DNA of 6,084 nt from Nitrospirota bacterium (GTDB taxonomy: Bacteria > Nitrospirota > Thermodesulfovibrionia > UBA6902), in the NCBI GenBank assembly GCA_015491705.1, contig WFVK01000134.1, forward strand, positions 1-6,084, in the 5' to 3' direction. A program made the translations under genes and the position numbers. Positions 1 to 5,904 of the stretch are shown piece after piece. The notes beneath the pieces are model-generated. The model worked only from the letters and a program-made list of their open reading frames with translations, did no database searches and was not told the DNA's origin. Position 1 is the stretch's first letter, and each line of letters begins with the position of its first letter.

Positions 1-4
1 ATAT

Positions 5-42
5 CCCCTCTCCCGGAGGGGGAGAGGGTGAGGGTGAGGGGG
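5..42. repeat. C/G-rich hairpin followed by G-tracts (dispersed-repeat type)
   Basis: CCCTCTCCC (6-14) pairs perfectly with GGGAGAGGG (20-28) across a 5-nt loop. The + strand then continues with G-tracts at 18-22, 26-28, 32-34 and 38-42, each separated by 3 nt, which is a canonical four-tract G-quadruplex pattern. Runs of this ggg-aga-ggg-tga type are common intergenic repeat debris in many bacterial genomes. No coding potential is seen. Whether the structure does anything is unknown. Confidence 0.6.
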
Positions 43-48
43 ATTCCC

Positions 49-120
49 GTCACCCCGAACGGAGAGAGAGGTCTTATAAGGCCTTGATACCAGAAGATTT
101 CTCACTTCGTTCGAAATGAC
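49..120. repeat. 72-bp repeat element with imperfect terminal inverted repeats
   Basis: GTCACCCCGAACG (49-61) matches the reverse complement of CGTTCGAAATGAC (108-120) at 10 of 13 positions; the mismatches are one block of three. The interior carries the near-palindromic CTTATAAGGCCTTG. The right end read on the minus strand (GTCATTTCGAACGAAGTGAG) resembles a widespread intergenic repeat in Nitrospirota and Deltaproteobacteria-like genomes, recognised here from memory. It is probably a non-autonomous REP- or MITE-like element. The rest of the spacer, 121-189, shows no clear promoter, only the ribosome binding site of the next gene. Confidence 0.5.
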
Positions 121-189
121 AGCGGGTTGATCAGATAATGACTTTCCGCAACATGAACTGATTACTCAAAAAAATTAAGGGAGGGGAAG

Positions 190-693
190 ATGAATAAAAA
201 TATGAAAAAAACGTTTATGCTGATTTTCATGTTGTGTGTTTTATCACTTTATGCTTGTGCCACGGGGACAAAAGTGTTTGTAAATAATCAGTATATAGGG
301 AAGACCCCTGCCATAGTCTGTCTGGAAAGAGATAAAACATACAAGGTCACACTGCAGAGAGGAGGAAATGAGAATGTTATGAATATAAATGTTAAGACAG
401 ATTTATACAAACCGGCTTTTCTTGGTGCCGGTTTCTTTGTTGACATGAATAGCGGTGTAGTAATCCACGGAATAGAAACTATGGATGAATTTGGGAACTT
501 GAATTTTCAAAGGGAGATAAACATAAATATCCCCCGGGATAAAGATTCAGTTGTTGTGAAGTTCGTGACGGATGATACTTCACCGTATGACCTGTTAAAT
601 GAAGAATTTGCAAAACGCTGGTTATCGGGATGCCGGGGGGAAGGTAAAAAAAACATCCCCGTCATTTCACCTTTCCTTGCAGAAAGTCAATGA
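190..693 (+). CDS. Small PEGA-like lipoprotein
   Basis: This is a predicted envelope lipoprotein of 167 residues. Residues 1-22 form a type II signal peptide: N-terminal lysines, a hydrophobic stretch at about 9-20, and the lipobox L20-Y21-A22-C23. Ala at +2 after the lipidated Cys suggests the outer membrane. Residues about 28-58 (KVFVNNQYIGKTPAIVCL and following) match the PEGA-like beta pattern of surface lipoproteins. The stretch LGAGFFVDMNSGVV resembles the glycine-rich G-x-x-x-D-x-x-x-G segment that follows it in that group. The start at 190 is supported by GGAGGGG, which ends a few bases upstream; Met5 (202) lies too far from it. The gene is visibly more AT-rich than its neighbours. 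An A8 run near the 3' end (646-653) leaves the last 13 residues uncertain. Its molecular role is not known. Confidence 0.8.
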   Translation: MNKNMKKTFMLIFMLCVLSLYACATGTKVFVNNQYIGKTPAIVCLERDKTYKVTLQRGGNENVMNINVKTDLYKPAFLGAGFFVDMNSGVVIHGIETMDEFGNLNFQREININIPRDKDSVVVKFVTDDTSPYDLLNEEFAKRWLSGCRGEGKKNIPVISPFLAESQ

Positions 694-712
694 AAGGCGG
701 TTACGTGAAGAA

Positions 713-718
713 TATAAT
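713..718 (+). promoter_or_regulatory. Candidate -10 box upstream of the solute-binding protein gene
   Basis: A perfect TATAAT lies 23 bp before the leader ORF start. No good -35 hexamer sits 16-18 bp upstream (the sequence there is near TGAAAG), and there is no extended TGn. If used, transcription would start near 725, inside the adjacent inverted repeat. Read-through from the lipoprotein gene is equally possible, because no terminator is seen between them. Confidence 0.35.
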
Positions 719-720
719 AT

Positions 721-740
721 TTGAATAAGTGAGGATTCAA
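721..740. promoter_or_regulatory. Perfect inverted repeat TTGAAT-N8-ATTCAA (possible operator)
   Basis: TTGAAT (721-726) and ATTCAA (735-740) are exact inverted repeats separated by 8 nt. The spacer contains the GTGAGG (729-734) ribosome-binding-like sequence of the short leader ORF. The position just after the TATAAT and over the predicted transcription start is typical of a repressor operator. As RNA it would form a small hairpin with the binding site in its loop. No regulator gene is adjacent. Confidence 0.35.
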
Positions 741-782
741 ATGGGTGGTTTGCTATTGGATATGATAAAATTTAACCAGTAA
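741..782 (+). CDS. 13-codon leader ORF upstream of the solute-binding protein gene
   Basis: ATG at 741 follows GTGAGG with about 6 nt spacing, a better ribosome binding site than any start of the large gene downstream has. It encodes MGGLLLDMIKFNQ and ends in tandem TAA TAA (780-785), only 6 nt before the ATG at 792, which is in the same frame. This arrangement would suit translational coupling or a leader peptide. The peptide has no obvious attenuator composition. It could be fortuitous, given how short it is. Confidence 0.35.
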   Translation: MGGLLLDMIKFNQ

Positions 783-791
783 TAACCCGTT

Positions 792-2471
792 ATGGACTTG
801 CCGGAAAAGAACCAAATGAAAAAGAACCAAATGAACAAAATCGTCCGTCGCTTCAGAAATGATTTCAAATGGCAATACTGGCTGCTTATCTTTGCGCTTG
901 TGATAATACTGTCCCTGCACATAATCGCCCGGTCCGCGCATTCCCCTTACCGGTTTCTGATATATATCCAGGATTTCCTGCCCGAGGCGATAGCCGCGGC
1001 GGTAAGCGCCGTCATCACCAATTACATCAATGATTTCAACAACAAATCATTGAAGATGGTGCCGCATGTCATATACCCTCTCATTGCCGGCACCGTGCTT
1101 TTCCTTGCGATTCTGTCCTTCAGCGATGTGTTCTCAACAGTTGAGATAGTAATCAGCGGCATGGGCGACGGGCAATTCACTGAAAACGAAATCCAGAGGA
1201 TTAACGACGAACTGGGAGAAAACAATAAAAACGTGAAACTATCCCTCGGCATGAATTACTGCCGCATAGCGGGACAGGCCGGAAACGGTTGCCCACCCGT
1301 CAATGTAAACAAGGTGTACTCTGCCCTGACGGCGCAGATCGAAAGCGGCGAAAACAAGTCCGATATTTATGAGCTGGATGTGATATGGATACCTTACTTT
1401 GTAAAAAAGGGCTGGATAATACCGCTGGACCAGTACAGGAACAAATCGAAGATACGCTATACCTTCGGTGTCGAACAGGAGACCGGGAGGTTTGTCTATA
1501 AAAAAGACGGTTCAACCCCATATAAACAGACCTTTGTTGTGCCCAGTTTTCTGAATGTGGGGTTCTTGATGTACCGTGTCGACCTGTTTCACCGGCTTAT
1601 AGGAAAGGACAGGGAACCATCCTCATGGGATGAATTGATCGAATGGTTATACGAGGTGAAAGAAAAATACGGAGACGAATATGACGGCTTCGTATTTCAG
1701 GGGGCCCGGTATGAAGGCCTGATGTGCAACTACATGGAGATACTGTGGGCCAACGGCGGAGAGATTGTTGAAGAAAACGGCATTCCGCGCGTCGACACGC
1801 CCGAGGGTGTCAGGGCGCTGGAATTCTTCGCCAGACTCCTCAGGGACGGCATAATCCCGCGGGAGGTGCTGACCTATAACGAGGCAAAGAGCCTGGAACA
1901 CTTTGCACGCGGAAAGACGCTCGTGCTGAGGCACTGGCCGCGTGCCTTCTACAACATACAGCACTACAGGAAATACAGGCACCTGAGAAACAAGGTCAAC
2001 ATCATGTCCAAACCCCTTCCTTTCAGGGGGGTTGCAAGGGCTTCCGCCAAGATGAGCCTGGGAGGATGGTCTTATGCCGTATCAAGGCATGCCTATGACA
2101 GCGGCAGGGCAAAGGCGGCAATGGAAGTCATTGAATATCTGACAAGCGAAAAGCAGTTTAACGAGTCAATGTATCCGCAGTTCCCGGGACAGGAGGGGAC
2201 CTCACTCAGAATACCCGCGCATAAGCTGGTCATAGAGAATGCAAAGGGGGAAAAGGATACCCTTGATTATGCCTATACTTACCTTAAAAACCGCTACTAC
2301 CGCACGAGACCGAAATTCCCCTATTACGCCGTGTTTTCCGAAATACTGGTCAGGCATATCCATCAATATCTGAAAGACGGCAAGCCCACCGCCGAAGAGA
2401 CCTTAAGAAACGCCCAGGAAGAATTAAACAGGACCATCCCCGGCCTTGAAATCAGCATGAATTCACCTTAA
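792..2471 (+). CDS. Membrane-anchored family 1 extracellular solute-binding protein
   Basis: This 559-residue protein has a family 1 (MalE/TMBP-like) solute-binding module. Instead of a cleavable signal peptide it carries about three membrane segments: about 29-47, a weaker one at 63-80, and 90-112. The basic N-terminus (KIVRRFR) predicts N-in, so after three crossings the binding domain (about 115-550) faces the periplasm. Family-like stretches are DVIWIPYFVKKGWIIPLD (196-213), VPSFLNVGFLMYRVDLF (250-266), SSWDELIEW (277-285), LGGWSYAVSRHA (423-434) and the C-terminal RPKFPYYAVF...AEETLRNAQEELNR block. Such proteins usually deliver sugars or polyols to an ABC permease, but no permease or ATPase gene is in the window. 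C157 and C167 could form a disulfide. The start is uncertain: 792, 816 and 831 are all possible, none has a good ribosome binding site, and the last two lie in a tandem duplication. The ligand is unknown. Confidence 0.85.
   Translation: MDLPEKNQMKKNQMNKIVRRFRNDFKWQYWLLIFALVIILSLHIIARSAHSPYRFLIYIQDFLPEAIAAAVSAVITNYINDFNNKSLKMVPHVIYPLIAGTVLFLAILSFSDVFSTVEIVISGMGDGQFTENEIQRINDELGENNKNVKLSLGMNYCRIAGQAGNGCPPVNVNKVYSALTAQIESGENKSDIYELDVIWIPYFVKKGWIIPLDQYRNKSKIRYTFGVEQETGRFVYKKDGSTPYKQTFVVPSFLNVGFLMYRVDLFHRLIGKDREPSSWDELIEWLYEVKEKYGDEYDGFVFQGARYEGLMCNYMEILWANGGEIVEENGIPRVDTPEGVRALEFFARLLRDGIIPREVLTYNEAKSLEHFARGKTLVLRHWPRAFYNIQHYRKYRHLRNKVNIMSKPLPFRGVARASAKMSLGGWSYAVSRHAYDSGRAKAAMEVIEYLTSEKQFNESMYPQFPGQEGTSLRIPAHKLVIENAKGEKDTLDYAYTYLKNRYYRTRPKFPYYAVFSEILVRHIHQYLKDGKPTAEETLRNAQEELNRTIPGLEISMNSP
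805..834 (+). repeat. 15-bp perfect tandem duplication spanning alternative start codons
   Basis: AAAAGAACCAAATGA occurs twice head to tail (805-819 and 820-834). Each unit contains an in-frame ATG (816 and 831), so the gene has two start contexts with nearly identical upstream bases. The 15-bp unit keeps the frame and adds five residues (the K-N-Q-M-K pattern appears twice). Confidence 0.8.
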
Positions 2472-2561
2472 CCTTAACGTTGCATAAACCGGCCGGAGAG
2501 CCCGGCGGAAAAGCTTTATAAAGCGACACCCTCACCGTGGATTCGCATTCAGTAAGCGCAT
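2471..2561. repeat. Dispersed intergenic element, copy 1
   Basis: This occupies most of the 120-bp spacer between convergent genes. It begins with ACCTTAACGTTGCATAA (2471-2487), overlapping the last base of the upstream stop codon. It continues with a 28-nt block (2492-2519) identical to 5937-5964, which contains the hairpin GCCGG-AGAGC-CCGGC. It ends with ATTCAGTAAGCGCAT (2547-2561), resembling ATTCAGTACGCAT at 5985-5997. A perfect 12-bp palindrome, GCTTTATAAAGC, lies at 2513-2524. The hairpin is not followed by a T-run, so an intrinsic terminator is not supported. It is either a REP-like element or the decayed 3' end of a duplicated gene. Confidence 0.65.
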
Positions 2562-2591
2562 GCGGAAATAAAGACCGCTTTTGAACGGGCG

Positions 2592-3371
2592 TCAGTTAAG
2601 GTAAGCCCTGAGGCGCTTCAGGCTCTTTTTTACATCCTTTACATTGTGGGCCTCGATTGTATAGACACACCCTGTCCCTTCAAGCTCTTCAAACAGTGTC
2701 TCAAAATCAAAATTGCCCTCTCCGATGGCAAGGTGCTCATCGGCGTATCCTGAATTGTCATGCAGGTGGACCTCAACGATATTTGACTTTATTATCGCGA
2801 GCCACTCGGTGAGGGTGAGCTTTGAAAAGAGGTTGAAATGCCCGGTGTCAAAGCACACGCCGAAATTTCCGGAATTCATCTCGTTCATCAGTATCCCGAG
2901 ATGCTCCGGGTCATCTTCGAATATGTTCTCTATGGCTATCTTGGTGCCGATATCAACGGCCCTCTCATTAACCGGCCCCCATGTATCGAGACTCCCCTGA
3001 AGCCATATGTCGATCCTGTTGTCATACTTCCACCTGTCGTATCCCGAATGAAAGACAACCACCCGGGGCCTGAGAATCTCGGCAAAGTCCATTACGTCTG
3101 AAAATCTCTTTTTTGTAACCTCCCGCACCCTGGGGTCGACCGCGCCCGGAGACAAATCCATAAACGGCGCATGTATCGACAGGGCGGGATTGTAATCAAG
3201 CCTGTCCTTCAGGGCGGTTATATCTTTTTCCGTCAGATTGTCGAAGGTCACCGAACCGAAATATATCTCGAGGTTCAGCCTTTCCTTTTTTATATAAGGC
3301 AAATACTTGTCCACCAGGTCATAAGGGACATGGACATGCGGGTTCATCCCGGGGGAATTATTTTGCGGCAT
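2592..3371 (-). CDS. TIM-barrel sugar isomerase/AP-endonuclease-2 superfamily protein
   Basis: This 259-residue protein belongs to the superfamily of endonuclease IV, xylose isomerase-like sugar epimerases and related divalent-metal enzymes. Motifs in order are SIHAPF (H67), VVVFHSG (H108), AIENI (E148), CFDTGHFN (D175, H178), [10 protein letters not shown] (H202), [13 protein letters not shown] (D211, H213) and TIEAHN (E240). These fit the metal-ligand pattern, so a catalytically competent fold is likely. The substrate cannot be deduced. I chose ATG 3371 because GGAG lies 5 nt upstream. It overlaps the fmdB-type gene's end by 14 nt, which suggests translational coupling. Met9 (3347), just after that stop codon, is an alternative and is nearer the first barrel strand (HVHVPY). 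The frame stays open further upstream through the fmdB-type gene, but that part looks like shadow sequence. No adjacent gene names a pathway. Confidence 0.85.
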   Translation of the reverse strand: MPQNNSPGMNPHVHVPYDLVDKYLPYIKKERLNLEIYFGSVTFDNLTEKDITALKDRLDYNPALSIHAPFMDLSPGAVDPRVREVTKKRFSDVMDFAEILRPRVVVFHSGYDRWKYDNRIDIWLQGSLDTWGPVNERAVDIGTKIAIENIFEDDPEHLGILMNEMNSGNFGVCFDTGHFNLFSKLTLTEWLAIIKSNIVEVHLHDNSGYADEHLAIGEGNFDFETLFEELEGTGCVYTIEAHNVKDVKKSLKRLRAYLN

Positions 3372-3663
3372 TGGTCTCCGCTTTGAGAGGGTTTTTCGCG
3401 GTCGCGGCCTTTCCCCCGTTTTTCCCGTCGTTACCCGCATCAGTGGATGACGATTCCCGGGACTCCATGGCCTTTTTCCTGTCGGCGGAAGGGTAATCCG
3501 TAACATACCAGCCGCTGCCTTTCAGGACAAAAGAGGTGTTTGTTATGAGCTTCTTCAGTTCCCCCCCGCATGAGCTGCACTCCGCAAGAGGATCATCAGT
3601 GATTTTCTGCATTATCTCGAACTCTTCGTTGCATTTTGTGCATTTGTACTCGTATACAGGCAT
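3358..3663 (-). CDS. FmdB-type CxxC-CxxC zinc ribbon protein
   Basis: This is a 101-residue small zinc-ribbon protein of the FmdB/CxxC_CxxC_SSSS family. It opens with [11 protein letters not shown], the usual start of the family. Cysteines C8/C11 and C29/C32 (CSSC) form the zinc site, and the conserved [15 protein letters not shown] segment follows (45-59). Residues about 60-101 are a Ser/Lys/Ala/Asn/Gly-rich, probably disordered tail, also usual for the family. The name comes from a proposed regulator linked to formamidase genes, but the general function is unknown. ATG 3663 is preferred over an in-frame GTG at 3672. It lies about 10 nt after GGAGGAG (3674-3680) and gives the canonical N-terminus; the GTG would be only 1 nt from that site. 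It is the first gene of a two-gene minus-strand unit, and its end overlaps the TIM-barrel gene's start. Confidence 0.88.
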   Translation of the reverse strand: MPVYEYKCTKCNEEFEIMQKITDDPLAECSSCGGELKKLITNTSFVLKGSGWYVTDYPSADRKKAMESRESSSTDAGNDGKNGGKAATAKNPLKAETNAAK

Positions 3664-3691
3664 GTTTCTCACTCTCCTCCGTCTTTAATTT

Positions 3692-3728
3692 ACCTTGCGG
3701 TTGCATAAAACCGCCGCCGCTTTAAGGT
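3692..3728. repeat. Dispersed intergenic element, short copy 2
   Basis: ACCTTGCGGTTGCATAA (3692-3708) matches copies 1 and 3 at all but three central positions and has the same orientation. It is followed by AAACCGCCGCCGCTTTA rather than the 28-nt block of the other copies, so it may be a deletion derivative. It sits in the divergent spacer just upstream of the fmdB-type ribosome binding site. ACCTT and AAGGT at the two ends can pair, as can GCGG (3697-3700) with CCGC. Confidence 0.5.
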
Positions 3729-3750
3729 TAAATCTGTGGCTTGACTCATT

Positions 3751-3778
3751 GCATGGGAACAGAGGCGGCCTCTCATGC
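3751..3778. promoter_or_regulatory. Bulged hairpin in the divergent spacer
   Basis: GCATG (3751-3755) pairs with CATGC (3774-3778), and AGAGG (3761-3765) with CCTCT (3769-3773), around a CGG loop. That gives ten base pairs with a 5-nt bulge (GGAAC). It lies between two divergent transcription units and could be an operator or RNA structure. It has no T-tract, so it is not a terminator. Confidence 0.3.
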
Positions 3779-3792
3779 CGCGTTCAAACAAC

Positions 3793-3804
3793 ATTAAATT
3801 TAAT
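3793..3804. promoter_or_regulatory. AT-rich 12-bp palindrome upstream of the nifU promoter
   Basis: ATTAAATTTAAT is a perfect palindrome ending 20 bp before the TTGACA box. Its position fits an activator or UP-type site. AT-rich palindromes arise easily by chance, so the evidence is weak. Confidence 0.25.
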
Positions 3805-3824
3805 TTATCATATACACGAAATTA

Positions 3825-3853
3825 TTGACAAGATTACACGCCTGTGATACAAA
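3825..3853 (+). promoter_or_regulatory. Sigma-70-type promoter for nifU-nifS
   Basis: A perfect -35 box TTGACA (3825-3830) is followed, after 17 bp, by TACAAA (3848-3853), which matches 4 of 6 -10 positions. The predicted start is about 7 nt on, at or next to the A of the nifU ATG (3860). A leaderless transcript is implied, consistent with the lack of a Shine-Dalgarno sequence before that ATG. Confidence 0.5.
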
Positions 3854-3859
3854 AAACAT

Positions 3860-4693
3860 ATGTGGGAATATACCGAAAAAGTCAAGGAGCTCTTCCTGCA
3901 TCCCAAAAACGCCGGCGAAATCGAAAATCCCGATGCAGTCGGCGAGGTGGGCAGCATCGTATGCGGGGACGCCCTGAAACTGACCCTGAGGATAGACAGG
4001 AAGACCGACAGGATCATTGACGCCAAATTCCGGACGTTCGGCTGCGCAAGCGCCATTGCATCGTCCTCTGCACTGACCGAATTAATAAAAGGCAAGACCG
4101 TCGACGAGGCCCTCAGGATCACCAACAGGGATATAGCGGACTATCTCGGCAGCCTGCCGCGGGAGAAAATGCACTGCTCGGTGATGGGCATGGAGGCGCT
4201 CCAGGCTGCCATAGCAAATTACAGGGGCGAAAAGCCGCCCGAGGCTGAAGAGGGAAAGATTGTCTGCGAGTGCTTCGGCGTGACGGATGAGAAGATCAAA
4301 CGCGTCATCAGGGAGAACAATCTGCAGACCGTGGAGGATGTGACGAATTTCACAAAGGCCGGCGGGGGCTGCGGAAGCTGCATCCCGGAGATTGAAAAGA
4401 TCCTCAGGGAGGTCCGGGGGGAAAGAGTGGCTGCAAAGCCGGAGATGCCCCGGAGGAAACTCACGAATATTCAAAAGATTGCCATGATACAGGAAGTCAT
4501 GGAAAGAGAGATAAGACCCCTCCTGCAGGCGGACGGCGGGGACGTGGAACTGGTGGACGTCGAGGGAAATAAGGTGACGGTTTCCCTCAGGGGGATGTGC
4601 ACGGGGTGCCTGATGGCGGATGTTACCGTGAAGAACATCGAGAAAAAGTTAAAAGAGCTGGTGAGCGAAGAGCTTTTCGTGGAGGCCGCATGA
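3860..4693 (+). CDS. nifU: NifU, three-domain Fe-S cluster assembly scaffold
   Basis: NifU receives sulfur from NifS and builds Fe-S clusters for transfer to target proteins in the cytoplasm. All three domains are complete in 277 residues. The IscU-like scaffold (about 1-125) has C35, D37, C62 and C106. The central [2Fe-2S] BFD-like domain (about 133-182) has C136-E-C138 and C171-G-S-C174. The C-terminal NifU domain (about 205-273) has the cluster-binding C247-T-G-C250. Spacing in the first two domains is nearly that of Azotobacter NifU; the linker before the third is short (about 20 residues). The ATG at 3860 is forced: an in-frame TGA at 3845-3847 leaves no earlier start, and MWEYTEKVKE is the canonical N-terminus. 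No ribosome binding site precedes it. It overlaps nifS by 4 bp. No nitrogenase gene is nearby, so a housekeeping role is possible. Confidence 0.96.
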   Translation: MWEYTEKVKELFLHPKNAGEIENPDAVGEVGSIVCGDALKLTLRIDRKTDRIIDAKFRTFGCASAIASSSALTELIKGKTVDEALRITNRDIADYLGSLPREKMHCSVMGMEALQAAIANYRGEKPPEAEEGKIVCECFGVTDEKIKRVIRENNLQTVEDVTNFTKAGGGCGSCIPEIEKILREVRGERVAAKPEMPRRKLTNIQKIAMIQEVMEREIRPLLQADGGDVELVDVEGNKVTVSLRGMCTGCLMADVTVKNIEKKLKELVSEELFVEAA

Positions 4694-5874
4694 GAGTCGT
4701 TTACCTGGATAACAATGCAACAACAAGGGTTGCCGATGAGGTCAGGGAGGAAATGCTGCCCTATCTCAGCGAGCTCTACGGCAATCCGTCAAGCATGCAT
4801 ACATTCGGCGGGCAGGTGCACAGAAAGATAGAGACTGCAAGGGAGCAGGCGGCGGCGCTTATCAACGCCGAGCCCGAGGAGATAATTTTCACAAGCTGCG
4901 GCACAGAGAGCGACAACACCGCGATCATGAGCTGCCTTGCATCCAGCCCGCAGAAAAGGCACATAGTCACAACAAGGGTGGAGCACCCTGCCGTGCTGAA
5001 TTTCTGCAAGACCATGTCAAGGAGAGGTTACAGCGTGACCTTCCTGCCTGTCGACAGGCTCGGAAGACTGGACCTGGATGAACTGCAGTCCGCAATAACA
5101 GATGATACCGCTGTAGTCTCTGTAATGTATGCAAACAATGAGAGCGGCGTAATCTTCCCGATAAGCGAAATCGCGGGGATTGTGAAGGCCAAGGGTGTTC
5201 TGTTTCATACGGACGCCGTCCAGGCAGCCGGAAAGATCCCCCTGGATGTAAAAAAAATACCGGTTGACATGATGTCCCTGTCAGGGCACAAGATACATGC
5301 TGCAAAGGGCGTGGGGGCACTTTATATCAGGAGAGGGACGCGCTTCGCCCCTTATATTATCGGCGGGCACCAGGAAAAAGGCAGGAGGGCCGGCACCGAG
5401 AATGTGGCCTCGATCGCGGGCTTCGGCAGGGCATGCGAACTCGCCAGGGAGCATCTCCCCGTGGAAGGCGCGAGGATAAGGGAAATGAGGGACAGGCTCG
5501 AACGTGGGCTTCACATGACATGCCCCGGGGCAAGGACCAACGGCGACCCCGCGAACCGGCTGCCTAACACCCTCAATATAAGCTTCGAGTATGTCGAGGG
5601 CGAGGCCATCCTGCTGCGGCTGAACGAATTCAACATATGTGCATCATCGGGCTCGGCGTGCACCTCGGGTTCGCTGGAGCCGTCGCATGTGCTGAGGGCG
5701 ATGGGTGTCCCTTTCACGGCGATTCACGGCTCTGTAAGGTTCTCCCTGAGCAGGTATACCACGGACGGGGACATTGACCTGGTCCTTGAAAAAATGCCCG
5801 GTATCATAAAGGAACTGAGGGAACTGAGCCCCTACGGCAGGGAGGCGGGGCAGGCGGGTGTTCAGTCTTCGTGA
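4690..5874 (+). CDS. nifS: NifS, PLP-dependent cysteine desulfurase
   Basis: NifS converts L-cysteine to alanine and passes the sulfur, as a persulfide, to NifU. The 394-residue length is normal for the family. The N-terminus VYLDNNATT is typical. PLP-site residues are H99 (VEHPAV), D175 and Q178 (HTDAVQ) and the Schiff-base K201 (SLSGHKIHAAKG). The catalytic Cys is C324 in SSGSACTSGSLEPSHVL, whose loop is the long group I type. HGSVRFSLSRYTT (346-358) is also typical. The start at 4690 forms ATGA with the nifU stop, and GGAGG (4681-4685) inside the nifU end lies 4 nt upstream. The reading frame extends further upstream to 4597 but only through nifU codons in another frame. Cotranscription and coupling with nifU are very likely. 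Nothing looks damaged. No clear terminator follows. Confidence 0.97.
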   Translation: MRVVYLDNNATTRVADEVREEMLPYLSELYGNPSSMHTFGGQVHRKIETAREQAAALINAEPEEIIFTSCGTESDNTAIMSCLASSPQKRHIVTTRVEHPAVLNFCKTMSRRGYSVTFLPVDRLGRLDLDELQSAITDDTAVVSVMYANNESGVIFPISEIAGIVKAKGVLFHTDAVQAAGKIPLDVKKIPVDMMSLSGHKIHAAKGVGALYIRRGTRFAPYIIGGHQEKGRRAGTENVASIAGFGRACELAREHLPVEGARIREMRDRLERGLHMTCPGARTNGDPANRLPNTLNISFEYVEGEAILLRLNEFNICASSGSACTSGSLEPSHVLRAMGVPFTAIHGSVRFSLSRYTTDGDIDLVLEKMPGIIKELRELSPYGREAGQAGVQSS

Positions 5875-5904
5875 ACCCGGCCCCCGGCCTGCTGTGACAT
5901 GTAC

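Noticed and set aside
2481..2490. GTTGCATAA as an integron attC core site
   Set aside because: It does not fit GTTRRRY, and no integrase or cassette array is present.
2492..2530. GCCGG-AGAGC-CCGGC hairpin as an intrinsic terminator
   Set aside because: The stem has only 5 bp and no T-run follows on either strand. The same block recurs at 5937-5964 as part of a repeat.
2561..2585. GCGG-N9-CCGC-TTTT as a terminator for the binding-protein gene
   Set aside because: A 4-bp stem with a 9-nt loop and only four T residues is too weak to call.
3372..3506. N-terminal extension of the TIM-barrel gene by 45 residues
   Set aside because: It lies wholly inside the fmdB-type gene in another frame, has Pro/Arg-rich shadow composition, and the barrel starts after it.
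3664..3672. GTG start giving a 104-residue FmdB-type protein
   Set aside because: It lies 1 nt from the GGAGGAG site. The ATG at 3663 has workable spacing and yields the family's usual MPVYEYKC start.
3737..3753. Sigma-54-like TGGC...TTGC sequence upstream of nifU
   Set aside because: The GG and GC are separated by 11 bp rather than the required 10, and the sigma-70-type promoter closer to the gene is better.
3843..3858. TGT-N10-ACA, a NifA upstream-activator-like match
   Set aside because: It abuts the start codon instead of lying about 100 bp upstream of a -24/-12 promoter, and this short pattern arises easily by chance.
4597..4689. Longer nifS frame starting at 4597
   Set aside because: The first 31 codons overlap the conserved C-terminal domain of nifU. 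ATG 4690 has GGAGG and gives the canonical N-terminus.
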